Shown: positions 44,304-53,600 of the stretch, piece by piece
Layout: each line of letters begins with the position of its first letter
Numbering within the stretch: position 1 is the first letter of the stretch
NCBI RefSeq assembly: GCF_003259845.1
Contig: NZ_QLMJ01000020.1
Coordinates: forward strand, 62,001 to 126,000
DNA length: 64,000 nt
DNA from: Actinoplanes lutulentus
GTDB taxonomy: Bacteria; Actinomycetota; Actinomycetes; Mycobacteriales; Micromonosporaceae
Direction of reading: 5' to 3'
Translations under genes and position numbers: made by a program
Notes under the pieces: generated by a model
Database searches by the model: none
Told to the model about the DNA's origin: nothing
The model's input: the letters and a program-made list of their open reading frames with translations, nothing else

Positions 44304-45252
44304 TCCTGAGGACCTTCGCATCGAAGAAGCGCGGGGCATTTTGGCCCGACTTGGCTTTGACCGCGAGCGAGCCAACGAGAGGTCCGCGCTGGTATTGCTT
44401 GCTCTCCTGGGGATGACCCGAGAGTCCCCATGGTCGAGCGCGACCAGCCCGCTCGTCGGGACGCGTGCGATCATGGATTGGATCAGAGATCAGTACGGTC
44501 GTAACTATGCGCCCAACACACGTGAGACGATCCGCCGCTTCACGCTCCACCAGTTCGCAGACGCGTTGCTCGTGGAACAGAACCCCGACAACCCAAGCCG
44601 CCCGGTCAACTCTCCCAAGTGGTGCTACCGGATTCACCCTCGCGCCCTGGAATTACTCCAGCATGTCGGTGAATCTGATTTTCAGGACTTGCTTGTCGAG
44701 TACCTAGATGAAGTTCCGGGTCTCCGGTCAATGTATGCCGCCGCGCGTGAACTCCGCCGCATCCCTGTCACACTCCCTGGGGGAGGAGCGGTAAGTCTAA
44801 GCCCGGGTGGGCAGAATGTGTTAATTAAAAGTATGGTCGAAGAATTTTGCGAGTACTTCACCCCCGGCGGCGAAGTGCTCTACATCGGCGATGCCGATGC
44901 AAAATGGGCGGTTCTTGTGCGCGAGTCGCTCGCAGCGCTGGGCGTCACCCTCGATCAGCACGGAAAAATGCCGGATTTGGTAATCTATTTGCGCGAACGC
45001 AACTGGCTTGTGCTTTTGGAAGCAGCCTCGTCCCATGGGCCAGTTGACGCAAAACGCCATCGCGAGCTAGCCAAATTGTTCGAGGGTTCGACCGCCGGCC
45101 TGGTGTATGTGTCGTGCTTCCCTGATCGGCGTGAAATGCGGAAGTACTTGGCAGATATCGCTTGGGAAACAGAGGTGTGGTGTGCGGAAAATCCTACGCA
45201 TCTCATCCACTTCAATGGCGAAAGATTCCTCGGCCCATACGGCAAAACATAG
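44296..45252 (+). CDS. BsuBI/PstI-family type II restriction endonuclease
   Basis: A 318-residue protein starting at GTG 44296 inside the methylase end. The conserved C-terminal half contains MPDLVIYLRERNWLVLLEAA (Asp and Glu of the PD-(D/E)XK core), SHGPVDAKRHREL, the segment AGLVYVSCFPDRREMRKYLA, and the ending AWETEVWCAENPTHLIHFNG. These blocks are typical of BsuBI/PstI enzymes, so CTGCAG is the predicted target. Known family members cut this site; target here is inferred. With the coupled methylase it forms a complete restriction-modification system. Confidence 0.88.
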   Translation: MSDPEDLRIEEARGILARLGFDRERANERSALVLLALLGMTRESPWSSATSPLVGTRAIMDWIRDQYGRNYAPNTRETIRRFTLHQFADALLVEQNPDNPSRPVNSPKWCYRIHPRALELLQHVGESDFQDLLVEYLDEVPGLRSMYAAARELRRIPVTLPGGGAVSLSPGGQNVLIKSMVEEFCEYFTPGGEVLYIGDADAKWAVLVRESLAALGVTLDQHGKMPDLVIYLRERNWLVLLEAASSHGPVDAKRHRELAKLFEGSTAGLVYVSCFPDRREMRKYLADIAWETEVWCAENPTHLIHFNGERFLGPYGKT

Positions 45253-45519
45253 GCGTCTGCATGGAAACTCGGCCGCCTGGGACGGCATTATAAGGGCAGT
45301 AACCGTGAAACAGCAATGCAGTTCCAGGAAGGGGGTTGACATGCGCAATCAGGAACGCCCCGGCACGTCTGTGTGGGGCTGAGGGATAGAGTTCGTGGCA
45401 ATGAGCGTCACGCTCTAAGAGGGCATCTTATTCTCTTAAGGCCACGAATGTTAGGCGCCAGTTCGTTGTCGCTTGCATTTCCCATAATTCGTGGCGGTGC
45501 TGAAGTATATCCGGGTGCC

Positions 45520-45630
45520 TTGGTCGGTCGATCCCGAACGCGGGTGCGCTCGGGCCGGGTGCCGGCGGACAAGGCGTACAGGCCGGCTAACTGCCACTAC
45601 CTGCGTCGATCGTCATTGGATAAAAACGAC
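45520..45630 (+). pseudogene. IS5-family transposase fragment
   Basis: A frame here reads GRVPADKAYRPANCHYLRRS, which resembles the VLADKAYSS-RAxRxxLRRRG block of IS5/IS427-type DDE transposases. Only about 30 residues are recognisable. It probably marks one border of the restriction-modification island. The 420 bases between 45252 and 45672 hold nothing else supported. Confidence 0.45.
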
Positions 45631-45671
45631 CGTCCCATGACAAACTCTATGGTGTTGTAAATGCTGCGGAG

Positions 45672-47642
45672 CTATCCGGCGGCGATCTCGATGTATAGGT
45701 CTCCGTCGGCGCCGCCGTTCCTCCCCGGAATGGCCAAGCCCTTTAAGCGGACTCTCATGCCTGGCTCGACGCCTGGCGGGATTTGGGCGGTGACGAATTC
45801 TCCCACCGTTCCCCGGTGATCCATCGCGATGACCTGGTTACAACCGTTAGCCATCTCTTCTGCGCTGAGCGCGATAACGATGATGGCGTCGTTTCCGTCC
45901 TGTGGCCGTGACTGAATCATCTCCGCAAACTTGGTCCAGTTGCCTTTCACGAACGCCCAGGTCTTGACGTACTCCTCGTTCAGGTTCCGTAGACTTCTCG
46001 ATGAGTTGCGATCAAGCTCGGGCAGGGGCAGGTTGTAGCGCCATGGTTCAGCGTCAACCCCGCCCACCAGCCACTGCTTCGTCTGGTCGACAGTTGCGCA
46101 AAGCCACAAGTTGGCCGACCAGTAAGGCAGAAGGTAGATATGCAGGGCTTCGGCTGTTCCGTGGGGAAACAGCAAGACCTCGTCGGGCCGCTCCGGGTTG
46201 CCGTTGGCGATCTCGTCCGGCGTTAGCCGCTTCCAGCGTTCGTAGCCCTCGTTCTGCGACTTCGACTCGGTGTACTCGAAAAGCCCTGACCCCTTGCCTT
46301 GTGTCTGCGACGTGGTCTGCATGGGCATGAGGTAGTCGCCGCCGAGCTCGGAGAAGGTGTTGATGGTCGCGGTGTCGCGCGTTCCAGGAAATACGAGGAC
46401 ATTCTGGAAGAGGCTAAGCAACGCCATGCCTTGCTCGCCCCATCGCTGGCGGGCCTGCCCCATGTCCTGGAGCACTCCAAGGGTCACGATGCCTTCTCCA
46501 CCGATGGCGAGGATTTCAGGCAATTGGGGGATCGGTGCCATGGTGGCCATCTCGTCGAGGGCGAACAGCACGCGATGCCGACTGTCCACTCCCAGGCGTG
46601 CCTTCTCACCTCGCACCTTCGCTACTGCGGCGCGAATCGAGGTCAGGAAAGCAACAACGATCGGCGCCAGTTCCACTTGACTCTTCGCCGAGATGTAGAT
46701 CGTGTCGAACCAGCCGCTCGCGTAGTTCGGGAACACACCCAGTTGTGCGGCTCGGGCCTGAGGGCTGTCGTCGCTTTCATATAGGAGGTCCCAGTTGCCT
46801 TCGACGGGGACGCCGCGGACGAAGCCTTCCATGTCGAAGTTCGGGTTGTCGGTTGAATCGAGCACGCCGGACCGCTCGAAGACCCGGAGTGTCACCGCTG
46901 CGGTGGAGAACACGCTCGCCCGCTCACGATCAGGCGCTTTGTAGATGCCACCGAGGATGTCAAGCTGCAGTCGGTGGCCGTCCTGATTGAGCTGCTTCAG
47001 CAAGGGCACGATTTCGTCCGTCAGGCGCTGGCCCGTGATCACGCTGAACACCCACCGCATGTCGTGGCCGTAGCGGGCGGCGCTCCAGAGCAGGACGCCG
47101 AGGAGAGATTGGGCTCGGCCCTCAAAGTGCAGGCCGGCATCTGATTGGCGAGCGTCGGACTTCTTTGAAGCGCTCACCATGGCGCTGGACATATCGAGCG
47201 CCGTGTCCCAATCGGCTGATTCGGCCACAGGGGACCACCGAAGCTGGTTGCAACCGGGTACCGTCGGTTCCGCGTCGGGTGTCCAGTGCCAGAGAGTGCC
47301 CCAGCTCGACCGAATTGCTGCAGTTGCACGTAGCACGTCGATCTTAGTGCTCGTCGAAACAACTGGGCCTGGCCAGGTCATGACGTTGGGAACGACGACC
47401 GAGGCGGTCTTGCCAATCGCGTGGCGCGCGGGCGCGATGGCCAGCAGGTTGGTGTCTGGGTTGCAGAAAATCGGACCGGAAACTCCGCTGATGCCGATCC
47501 ACAGGCGCCGGTCGTTCTCGGGAGCGGCCGAGCGGCGTTGCTTATTGAAGGCGCGAAAAGTGTTGTTCTCTCGCATCATGTCCCAGTGCCAGTTTTGGGG
47601 AATTTGCGGCGGTTTTGGCTTGCCGAAGAGCGGCATGAGCAC
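45672..47642 (-). CDS. VirD4/TraD-like coupling protein with C-terminal DnaJ-type domain
   Basis: A 656-residue protein; ATG 47636 is an alternative start. Walker A lies at 70-79 (APARHAIGKT, first Gly replaced by Ala). GPVVSTSTKIDVLRATAAIR follows as in VirD4 coupling proteins. Walker B is VLFALDEMATM near 350. Segments LGVLQDMGQARQRWGEQGMA and LVFPGTRDTATINTFSELGG complete the TraG/TraD pattern. From about residue 580 the sequence turns into a DnaJ C-terminal domain: IVIALSAEEMANGCNQVIAM, IPPGVEPGMRVRLKG, then GGADGDLYIEI. No N-terminal membrane helix is seen. A chaperone-type peptide-binding domain on a coupling ATPase suggests protein substrate recognition. Confidence 0.82.
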   Translation of the reverse strand: MLMPLFGKPKPPQIPQNWHWDMMRENNTFRAFNKQRRSAAPENDRRLWIGISGVSGPIFCNPDTNLLAIAPARHAIGKTASVVVPNVMTWPGPVVSTSTKIDVLRATAAIRSSWGTLWHWTPDAEPTVPGCNQLRWSPVAESADWDTALDMSSAMVSASKKSDARQSDAGLHFEGRAQSLLGVLLWSAARYGHDMRWVFSVITGQRLTDEIVPLLKQLNQDGHRLQLDILGGIYKAPDRERASVFSTAAVTLRVFERSGVLDSTDNPNFDMEGFVRGVPVEGNWDLLYESDDSPQARAAQLGVFPNYASGWFDTIYISAKSQVELAPIVVAFLTSIRAAVAKVRGEKARLGVDSRHRVLFALDEMATMAPIPQLPEILAIGGEGIVTLGVLQDMGQARQRWGEQGMALLSLFQNVLVFPGTRDTATINTFSELGGDYLMPMQTTSQTQGKGSGLFEYTESKSQNEGYERWKRLTPDEIANGNPERPDEVLLFPHGTAEALHIYLLPYWSANLWLCATVDQTKQWLVGGVDAEPWRYNLPLPELDRNSSRSLRNLNEEYVKTWAFVKGNWTKFAEMIQSRPQDGNDAIIVIALSAEEMANGCNQVIAMDHRGTVGEFVTAQIPPGVEPGMRVRLKGLAIPGRNGGADGDLYIEIAAG

Positions 47643-48277
47643 CCCCAGTGATCAGGTCGGTACAGATACAGACCACATCACACTGGGAATGGGGTCGCAT
47701 TCGGTAGAACGGCTAAGTGATATTAGTCACGTGACGGGGTGTGATGCAGGGTGGTCGCTTTATGAGCCGCCCTATTAGTTCAGCGCAAGCGGCTGAACGA
47801 CCTCGCCGGGTCGACCGCGGTCCGCCAGGTGATCTCGCCGCCATCGATCTTTCTGATCAAATCGCAGCTAGGAGTTATCAGCGTAAGTCACCCGCAGGGC
47901 TCATGGATAGTGCGCAGGGTATTGAGCCGCAGCAAGAAGGGCTGGGGGAATAGAGGCACCCAAGCGGTCACTCGAGGTCGGCAGCGCCGCCTCCGGGGTG
48001 TGGCGATGGTGATGCACAGTATTATGGTCATCTTCTGGACATCCAACAGTACCGATGTAATTCACCGGTCGAGTCGACCTGGCCAAAATCCCAGACTAGC
48101 CAAGAGGGCGGCCACGACCCGGACATGACCAACAAGGTGCGAGCCGTGATCAAGCGAGCGGAGAGTGCCCCGCTGCCATCGCAATGCTTACTGGCCCGAA
48201 AGCTGGGAATTTTCCTCAACGCACCGCACGATGGACCCTGCGAGGTTCATGTCGCATCTTGAGCTGAGGGAGACCGC
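47643..48277. other. Upstream region of the coupling-protein gene
   Basis: This 635-base stretch has no well-supported gene apart from the weak frame at 48125. The region just before 47642 should hold the leftward promoter of the coupling protein. The sequence is AT-richer around 47640-47720, with a GTGA-TATTAG-TCAC motif near 47716-47729. Confidence 0.45.
48125..48262 (+). CDS. Possible 45-aa peptide
   Basis: The frame begins MTNKVRAVIKRAESAPLPSQ and ends in CEVHVAS, 15 bases before the next ATG. It has plausible residue content, but no clear ribosome-binding site is visible, so support is weak. Confidence 0.25.
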   Translation: MTNKVRAVIKRAESAPLPSQCLLARKLGIFLNAPHDGPCEVHVAS

Positions 48278-48616
48278 ATGGCTGGCGAGTACCACTCGGG
48301 TTTGCGGGCAAAGTCCCTGGCGTGGAACAAGGTCAACAAAGCCATGGAGGACGCCAAGACCATCTACGGCAAGGACTCAGCTGAGTACGTCACCGCACGC
48401 GAGGAGGCCATCGACGCCCAGCTAGACTTCGTTGAGTACGCAAGCAAGCACGTTGACGACCTCCACCGCGAATTTAGCGATGCTCAGATGAAGATTGACG
48501 AGCTGGAGCAGGCGCAGCAGCGCGAGGTGTTCGAACGCGCGGACCTCGACCCGGACTTGGAGCGCAGGGTCCAGGACGACTTGGAGCGCAACCGCGGAGA
48601 CGAGTGGGAACGATGA
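48278..48616 (+). CDS. Small charged coiled-coil protein
   Basis: A 112-residue protein starting at ATG 48278 with GGGAGA upstream. It is rich in Glu, Lys and Asp with heptad-like spacing (FVEYASKHVDDLHREFSDAQ, MKIDELEQAQQREVFERADL), so a coiled coil is likely. It carries no membrane or signal segment. It sits on the opposite strand to the coupling protein and next to an IS remnant. It could be an accessory of that ATPase. Function unknown. Confidence 0.6.
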   Translation: MAGEYHSGLRAKSLAWNKVNKAMEDAKTIYGKDSAEYVTAREEAIDAQLDFVEYASKHVDDLHREFSDAQMKIDELEQAQQREVFERADLDPDLERRVQDDLERNRGDEWER

Positions 48617-48740
48617 ACGAGCCGTACTGACCATCGAGCAGTGCGGCCGTCGATGGTAACGCGATGCGCTGACCAATCTGTTCGACGAGCAGCGAACTGT
48701 TCCGCCCCGGGTTTGATGGAGACATCCAAACCTGGCAGAG

Positions 48741-49067
48741 AATTCAGTTAGATCGGCACCGAAGAATTACCCCGATGAGTTGCGTGAGCGGGCGACCCGG
48801 TTGGCGGTCGAGGCCCGCCGGGATCCGGCGTCGAGCGTGGGGGCGATCCGGCGGAACGCCGATCAACTCGGGATCCATCCGGAGGCGCTGCTTGGCTGGG
48901 TGAAGAAGGCCGAGACCGATGACGGCGTGCGGCCAGGCACGACCAGCAGCGACGCGGAACGCCTCGCCGCTCTCGAGCGGGAGAATCGGGAGTTGCGGCG
49001 GGCGAACCAGGTCCTGAAGTCCGCGGCGAGCTTCTTCGCGGCGGAGCTGGACCGTCCGTCGCGCTGA
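48741..49067 (+). CDS. IS3 transposase OrfA
   Basis: The frame reads APKNYPDELRERATRLAVEA, then RRDPASSVGAIRRNADQLGI and HPEALLGWVKKAETDDG, the helix-turn-helix of IS3-type OrfA. It ends with a leucine-zipper-like part (LAALERENRELRRANQVLKS, AASFFAAELDRPSR). The true start is unclear: no ATG lies upstream in frame, TTG 48780 is the first conventional start, and homology extends before it. It belongs to the remnant element above. Confidence 0.75.
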   Translation, partial: NSVRSAPKNYPDELRERATRLAVEARRDPASSVGAIRRNADQLGIHPEALLGWVKKAETDDGVRPGTTSSDAERLAALERENRELRRANQVLKSAASFFAAELDRPSR

Positions 49068-49420
49068 AGGTCGGCTTCGTCGACTCCCAGAAGGCCGAAT
49101 ACGGTGTCCAGCCTGTCCTGCAGGCGCTTGAAGGCACGCCGGCACAGATCGCACCGTCGACCTACTACGCCGCCAAGACCCGCCCCGCCAGCGCCCGAGC
49201 GAGGCGTGACGACGAGCTGACCGTCATGATCGAGCAGATCCACACGGCTAACTACGGCGTCTAAGGGGCCCGCAAGATCTGGCACGGAGCTGCACCGCCA
49301 CGGGATGCCGGTGGCCCGGTGCACCGTCGAACGTTTGATGCGTGCGGTCGGGCTGCGTGGGCTGCTACGCGACCGACCGGGCGCCGTCCCGACACATAGA
49401 GATCCACTGCGCCGCGCCGA
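49068..49420 (+). pseudogene. IS3 transposase OrfB, truncated
   Basis: The frame after OrfA reads LKVGFVDSQKAEYGVQPVLQ and DDELTVMIEQIHTANYGV, as in IS3 OrfB, then meets a stop at 49262 where YGVYGARKIW is expected. The continuation GARKIWH and, shifted, HGMPVARCTVERLMRAVGLR can be traced to about 49420. The catalytic DDE core is missing altogether. Confidence 0.75.
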
Positions 49421-49513
49421 GGTTCCCCCCCCACGGCAGGTACGCCAGAAGGCCTGAACATCCGACGAGGTCCCGGATCGGAGAACGTCGTAGGGGCCGG
49501 GTATCTTCCCCGC

Positions 49514-50956
49514 GTGTCGACCGTCCCACCAGCCTCTGCGTTCGGTGCACCTGCCCCGCCCGCCGGTGACGTTCACGCTGCGTTCCTGCGCCGCGGCGAT
49601 GCCCACCAAGTCTACGCCCGCGACATCACCGCACCGGAAGCACCGCTCTTCTACCTCGGCCGCGGCCGCGCCGACGAGGTACGCGCCTACACCCGCGCGT
49701 ACCTGCAATGTCCGTACCCGGACTGCCCGGCGCCGGAGTTGACTACCGCCGGCGGAAGTGCTGTGCGCGACCATTTCCGGCACCTGCCCGGCAGCAACGT
49801 CCGGCACCAGCGCGAGGGCATAAACCACTTCACCGCGAAACACCAACTTGCCCGCTGGGTTCGTACGCAGGCACCAGACGCGGTCGTACACGTCGATGAC
49901 ATCGTCCTCGAGAACGGCCGGCACCCGGACGTCTATGCCATCGTCGGCGGGAACCGGATCGTGTTCGAGATCCAGTACTCGCCGCTGAAGTGGCCGGAAA
50001 TGCGGAAGAGACGCGCAGCCTACGACCGGATCGGCGTCACGTTCGTCTGGGTTTTCGGGCACACCGGCGCCTTCTGCCAGCCGGTCGCCGCCACTAGCCC
50101 GGAGCAGCAGGCCACCGCCCTCACCATCGACCGTGCATTGTGGGAAGCGGCATACAACGCGATGCCGCTCCTCTGGATCAACCCGTTCGAAGAACTAATC
50201 GCCACCGCCGCGTTCACCCCGTCGGAAGTGCGCAAGCTAATGGCCTGGGGACAGGGGCTGCGTCAGGTAAACATCGACATCTGCACACTCGACGAATGCC
50301 GCCTGGAGTTCCGGGACCGCACCGATATCTCGGCGTCGTGGGCCTGGAACGCGGAGCACGGCTGGCCGACAGCCGGCGACATCGCTCCGTACCTGACGGG
50401 ACTGATCACCCCGGCGGCAAGAAAGGTCAGCGCTGAGGCGGACGCTCGGCTGACCGCGATCCGGCAGCAGCGCGCAGACGAGGCCGCCGCTGAAGCCGCC
50501 GCCGAAGATGCCGCCCGCAGGCAAGAGCTTCCGTACCAGAACTGGCTGGGAGAGAAGGCGAAACTCGAGGAGAGGTACGGACCGTTGCCTGCAATGGTCC
50601 TGGACAATGCTTCCCGGAGGTTCACGGTCCGTGGAGTGGCGAAGGAGCACTGGATGGCCGCTCTGCTCGAGATCTTCGATCAGGTGGTAGGTGACCAGGT
50701 TTCGGAAACCTGGATTCGGTCGCAGCTGGGCAGTCGCTTCGGTTGGCCGGCAGGGATGGTCACCGTCACGGATTGGTACCCGCTCATCCAGTACCTTCGC
50801 GATCTTCGCGATGACGGTTGGGTCGATCTCCCTTCTACTACCTCGCTCTTGGACGGTGACCACATCACCGTCCTCGCCAGCCTCCGAAGGCCGCCCTCCC
50901 CGCCCACCAACTCCGACCCGAGCCAGGTAGAGCGACAGCGCACGCCGCCGGCATGA
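49514..50956 (+). CDS. CoiA-like competence/PD-(D/E)XK nuclease
   Basis: A 480-residue protein starting at GTG 49514. After a Cys/His lead (CPYPDCPAPE, VRDHFRHLPG), KHQLARWVRTQAPDAVVHVD leads into the CoiA nuclease core: HPDVYAIVGG (Asp139) and RIVFEIQYSPL (Glu152, Gln154). The hallmark is E-x-Q rather than E-x-K. WVFGHTGAFCQ follows. The centre has an Ala/Glu-rich coiled part, and the C-terminal 120 residues look like a separate helical domain. CoiA proteins act in competence-like DNA processing; here the gene sits on apparently mobile DNA, so a role in element transfer or recombination is also possible. Confidence 0.7.
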   Translation: MSTVPPASAFGAPAPPAGDVHAAFLRRGDAHQVYARDITAPEAPLFYLGRGRADEVRAYTRAYLQCPYPDCPAPELTTAGGSAVRDHFRHLPGSNVRHQREGINHFTAKHQLARWVRTQAPDAVVHVDDIVLENGRHPDVYAIVGGNRIVFEIQYSPLKWPEMRKRRAAYDRIGVTFVWVFGHTGAFCQPVAATSPEQQATALTIDRALWEAAYNAMPLLWINPFEELIATAAFTPSEVRKLMAWGQGLRQVNIDICTLDECRLEFRDRTDISASWAWNAEHGWPTAGDIAPYLTGLITPAARKVSAEADARLTAIRQQRADEAAAEAAAEDAARRQELPYQNWLGEKAKLEERYGPLPAMVLDNASRRFTVRGVAKEHWMAALLEIFDQVVGDQVSETWIRSQLGSRFGWPAGMVTVTDWYPLIQYLRDLRDDGWVDLPSTTSLLDGDHITVLASLRRPPSPPTNSDPSQVERQRTPPA

Positions 50957-51494
50957 CGTGAGGAGCCGGGGATGATAGCGAGACCGCCACTCGACTGGTC
51001 CGCGCTGCAGGCGCACGTCTCGACATACTCGTTGAAGCTCTGGCGCGCGACTATCCCAGGCGCCGCGAACTCATCCTCGACGCCGGTCGTGCTCTGACAC
51101 GCCCGGGGTAGCAGTGATGCCGGATGTCGTAGGCGTGCGCTACAGTCACCGGCGTCGAGATCCACCAAGGACTCGGCCGCGCACCGCTTCGGTGGTCCGT
51201 ACGTCTGGACGCCCCGGCACTTTGAGCCGTGGCGAGCGCGAGACCGGCAACCATCCGCGAGGATGGGAACCCGTACCCGCAACCCCGAAGTCTCGGGGGA
51301 GCGGCGGGCCGACCGGGATCGCCCTGGACACGCGGCAACTCCGACCCGGCCCGCACGAGTGCAGCATCGTGAGCTGTACCCGGACGGGAAGGATGCCTGC
51401 CTACGTACTCAGTACGTCGGGCGGCGGCGGGGTCGAGATCGTCTCGGCCCGCGGTCATCCCGCGTGTGCGTTAGGCCTGAGGAGGCCACGCACG

Positions 51495-53600
51495 ATGAGT
51501 TCCACACCTGCCACGTCGCCGGACAACGTGTTCCCGGCGGTCAAGCACCGACCCCGCCCGGCCGTCGCGCCGGCCGTGACGCGATCACTCGCCCCGGCCC
51601 GCAAGGCGCTGCTCGGCAACTCGGACGTAAACCTGTGCGAGCACGGCGCCGGCGCCGTCACCGGCGGGCTCGTCGACCCGCACCGGTTCAGCATGCTCGT
51701 CCAGGCGTACCAGGCCGCGAACGGCAACGCCTCCCTGCTGGTCGAGAAGCGAGTCAGTGAAGGCGTTGTCTTCGTCACCCAGCAGCACGACCGTTTCCTG
51801 GATTTGGGCATCCTGCCGGACATCGCCGGCGCCCGCTGGCTGCACCAGGTCAAGAGCCGCCTGCAGCTCGACGCGGGCCGGCCGGTGGCGACGCTCGGCA
51901 CCTCCACCGAGAACGGCCGCCCCTGGGCGGTGATCGAGCTGACGGTCACCGACCACGCCGAGTTCGCCGACCGGATCCGGGAGGCTTTCCGGCGCACCGC
52001 CCCCGACGGGCAGGCCGTCAAGAACGACTACACCAACAGCATCCTGCAGTCTGGGGTCAAGGAGCCGCTGACGCTGGTCGTGATGCGGGTCGTTTTCGCC
52101 GACGGCTCCGAACCGGAGTACTACCTCGTCGCTATCGACGGGAACTCCCGGCTCGTGTCGACGTGGAAGGCCCGCGTCGGCGGTGACGCGGAGCAGGCCG
52201 CGACGGCGTGTATCGAAGCGGTCGTCGGCACCGCGTCGGGTAAGACGTTCCGGCACGTGACGCAGCGCGCCGCCCGTGACGCTATCTCCGCGCAGGTCAA
52301 TCTGATCAATCGTGGGCTGCAGGACGAGCAGCTGACCGAGACCACGATCCGGCTCGGGCAGACGCTGACGGTCCCGTCGGTCGTGGTCGTCGGCGGCTGG
52401 GCCGACGGGGCGACCGGTAACCCGCTGACTGACCTGCCGGCCGCGCGCGAGGACCTGATCGCCTCCATTCATACCGAGGCGGCACCGTGGGATGAGGAGG
52501 CCAAGGCCGAGCAGACCATGACCCGGATGCTGCGCCGCGCGGTGCTGGAGACCGGGGCGATCGACGCGGACACCCGTCAGGCGATCGAAGGTCGGCTGAC
52601 CGTCGACGAGATGCACGCGCGTCTCGGCCTTCCGCCTAACCGGCTGTGGGCGACCGCGCTGACGTTGCAGGCGATCCTCAACGGCTGGGACAAGGGCGTC
52701 TCCACCCTGTTCGCTGAGGAGTTCGCCAACCGGCGCCCGACCCGGATGGTGATCGGCAAGCAGCTGTCCACGACCGCGCTGGCGGCGTACAAGACCGATC
52801 CTCAGTACGCGGTGGCGAAAAACGCGTTCGCGGACGGCGGACCGATCACCGACCGGGTCTGGAAGTCGCCGTGGACGCTGACCACCGGCGACAGCGCCCA
52901 GAAGGTCCTCGACGACATCCTGGACCGGGCGCTGGCCGGGGAGTCCAGCGCGATCGCGGAGCTGTCGGTGCTCGGCGGGACCGCGGCGATGCTGCAAGCC
53001 CTGCTGACCCGCGACCGCGGGTCGAAGCTGACCGAGTCCGGTGAACGCGTCGACCGTAAGGTTCCATACCGCACCCGGCCGGACAAGGTGATCGCCAAGC
53101 TGACCGAGTCCGCCGGTGGCCTGCGGATGCTGCACTCGCTGGCCACGGCGTTCGTCGGCACGGGCAACCCGAAGATGTTCCACACCGAGGACGACCCCGC
53201 GGGCACGTTCACCGCCGGTGACCCGGTCACCGACAACGCCGGCGCGCAGGTCAACATCGACTACGAGTGGGACTTGTTCGCCGCGGCGGACCCGGCAGGC
53301 ACCCGCGAAGCGCTGGCGGAGATCGCGGCGCACGTGCCCGTCGACCAGCAGGAGAAGGAGCCGCCGGCCGTGACGGCCCGCAACCTGCTGCGCGACTCGG
53401 CGAAGAACGCGGTCGCGGCCGTCGACACCCTCGTGGTGCTCTCCGCCAGCCAGGGCCGCGACGTGTTCGGCGACCCGGTGAAAATCGAGGAAATCAAGAG
53501 CAAGCTGCAGAAGGCCCGCGACAAGCTCAACCAGAACGCCCCGGAGCCGTCGACCGATCCGTTCCAGGAGGAGTACGACGACGAGGATGGTGACGGCTGA
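51495..53600 (+). CDS. Large conserved-type protein of unknown function (ParB-like segment)
   Basis: The frame opens at 51114, but ATG 51495 with GGAGG ten bases upstream gives the likely 701-residue protein. Residues about 55-220 include LVEKRVSEGVVFVTQQHDRF and then VVMRVVFADGSEPEYYLVAI and DGNSRLVSTWKARVG. The DGNSRL element recalls the DGxxR loop of ParB/Srx-type proteins. The rest is helical and acidic towards the end (PSTDPFQEEYDDEDGDG). No nuclease or ATPase motif is visible. It overlaps the GIY-YIG-like gene by one base. Possible role in partition or replication of the element; not proven. Confidence 0.55.
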   Translation: MSSTPATSPDNVFPAVKHRPRPAVAPAVTRSLAPARKALLGNSDVNLCEHGAGAVTGGLVDPHRFSMLVQAYQAANGNASLLVEKRVSEGVVFVTQQHDRFLDLGILPDIAGARWLHQVKSRLQLDAGRPVATLGTSTENGRPWAVIELTVTDHAEFADRIREAFRRTAPDGQAVKNDYTNSILQSGVKEPLTLVVMRVVFADGSEPEYYLVAIDGNSRLVSTWKARVGGDAEQAATACIEAVVGTASGKTFRHVTQRAARDAISAQVNLINRGLQDEQLTETTIRLGQTLTVPSVVVVGGWADGATGNPLTDLPAAREDLIASIHTEAAPWDEEAKAEQTMTRMLRRAVLETGAIDADTRQAIEGRLTVDEMHARLGLPPNRLWATALTLQAILNGWDKGVSTLFAEEFANRRPTRMVIGKQLSTTALAAYKTDPQYAVAKNAFADGGPITDRVWKSPWTLTTGDSAQKVLDDILDRALAGESSAIAELSVLGGTAAMLQALLTRDRGSKLTESGERVDRKVPYRTRPDKVIAKLTESAGGLRMLHSLATAFVGTGNPKMFHTEDDPAGTFTAGDPVTDNAGAQVNIDYEWDLFAAADPAGTREALAEIAAHVPVDQQEKEPPAVTARNLLRDSAKNAVAAVDTLVVLSASQGRDVFGDPVKIEEIKSKLQKARDKLNQNAPEPSTDPFQEEYDDEDGDG

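Larger units (their letters stand above)
48690..49440 (+). mobile_element. IS3-family element remnant
   Basis: The left end shows CCGCCCCGGGTTTG (about 48699-48712), similar to termini of actinobacterial IS3 elements. It is followed by an intact-looking orfA and a broken orfB that stops near 49263 and fades out around 49440. No matching right terminus is visible, so the copy is truncated and inactive. Confidence 0.65.

Noticed and set aside
48863-50062. 399-aa minus-strand frame
   Set aside because: Crosses IS3 OrfA, OrfB remnant and the CoiA-like gene; it is a shadow.
51585-53333. 582-aa minus-strand frame
   Set aside because: Arg/Gln/Gly-rich shadow of the 701-aa plus-strand gene, with no recognisable features.
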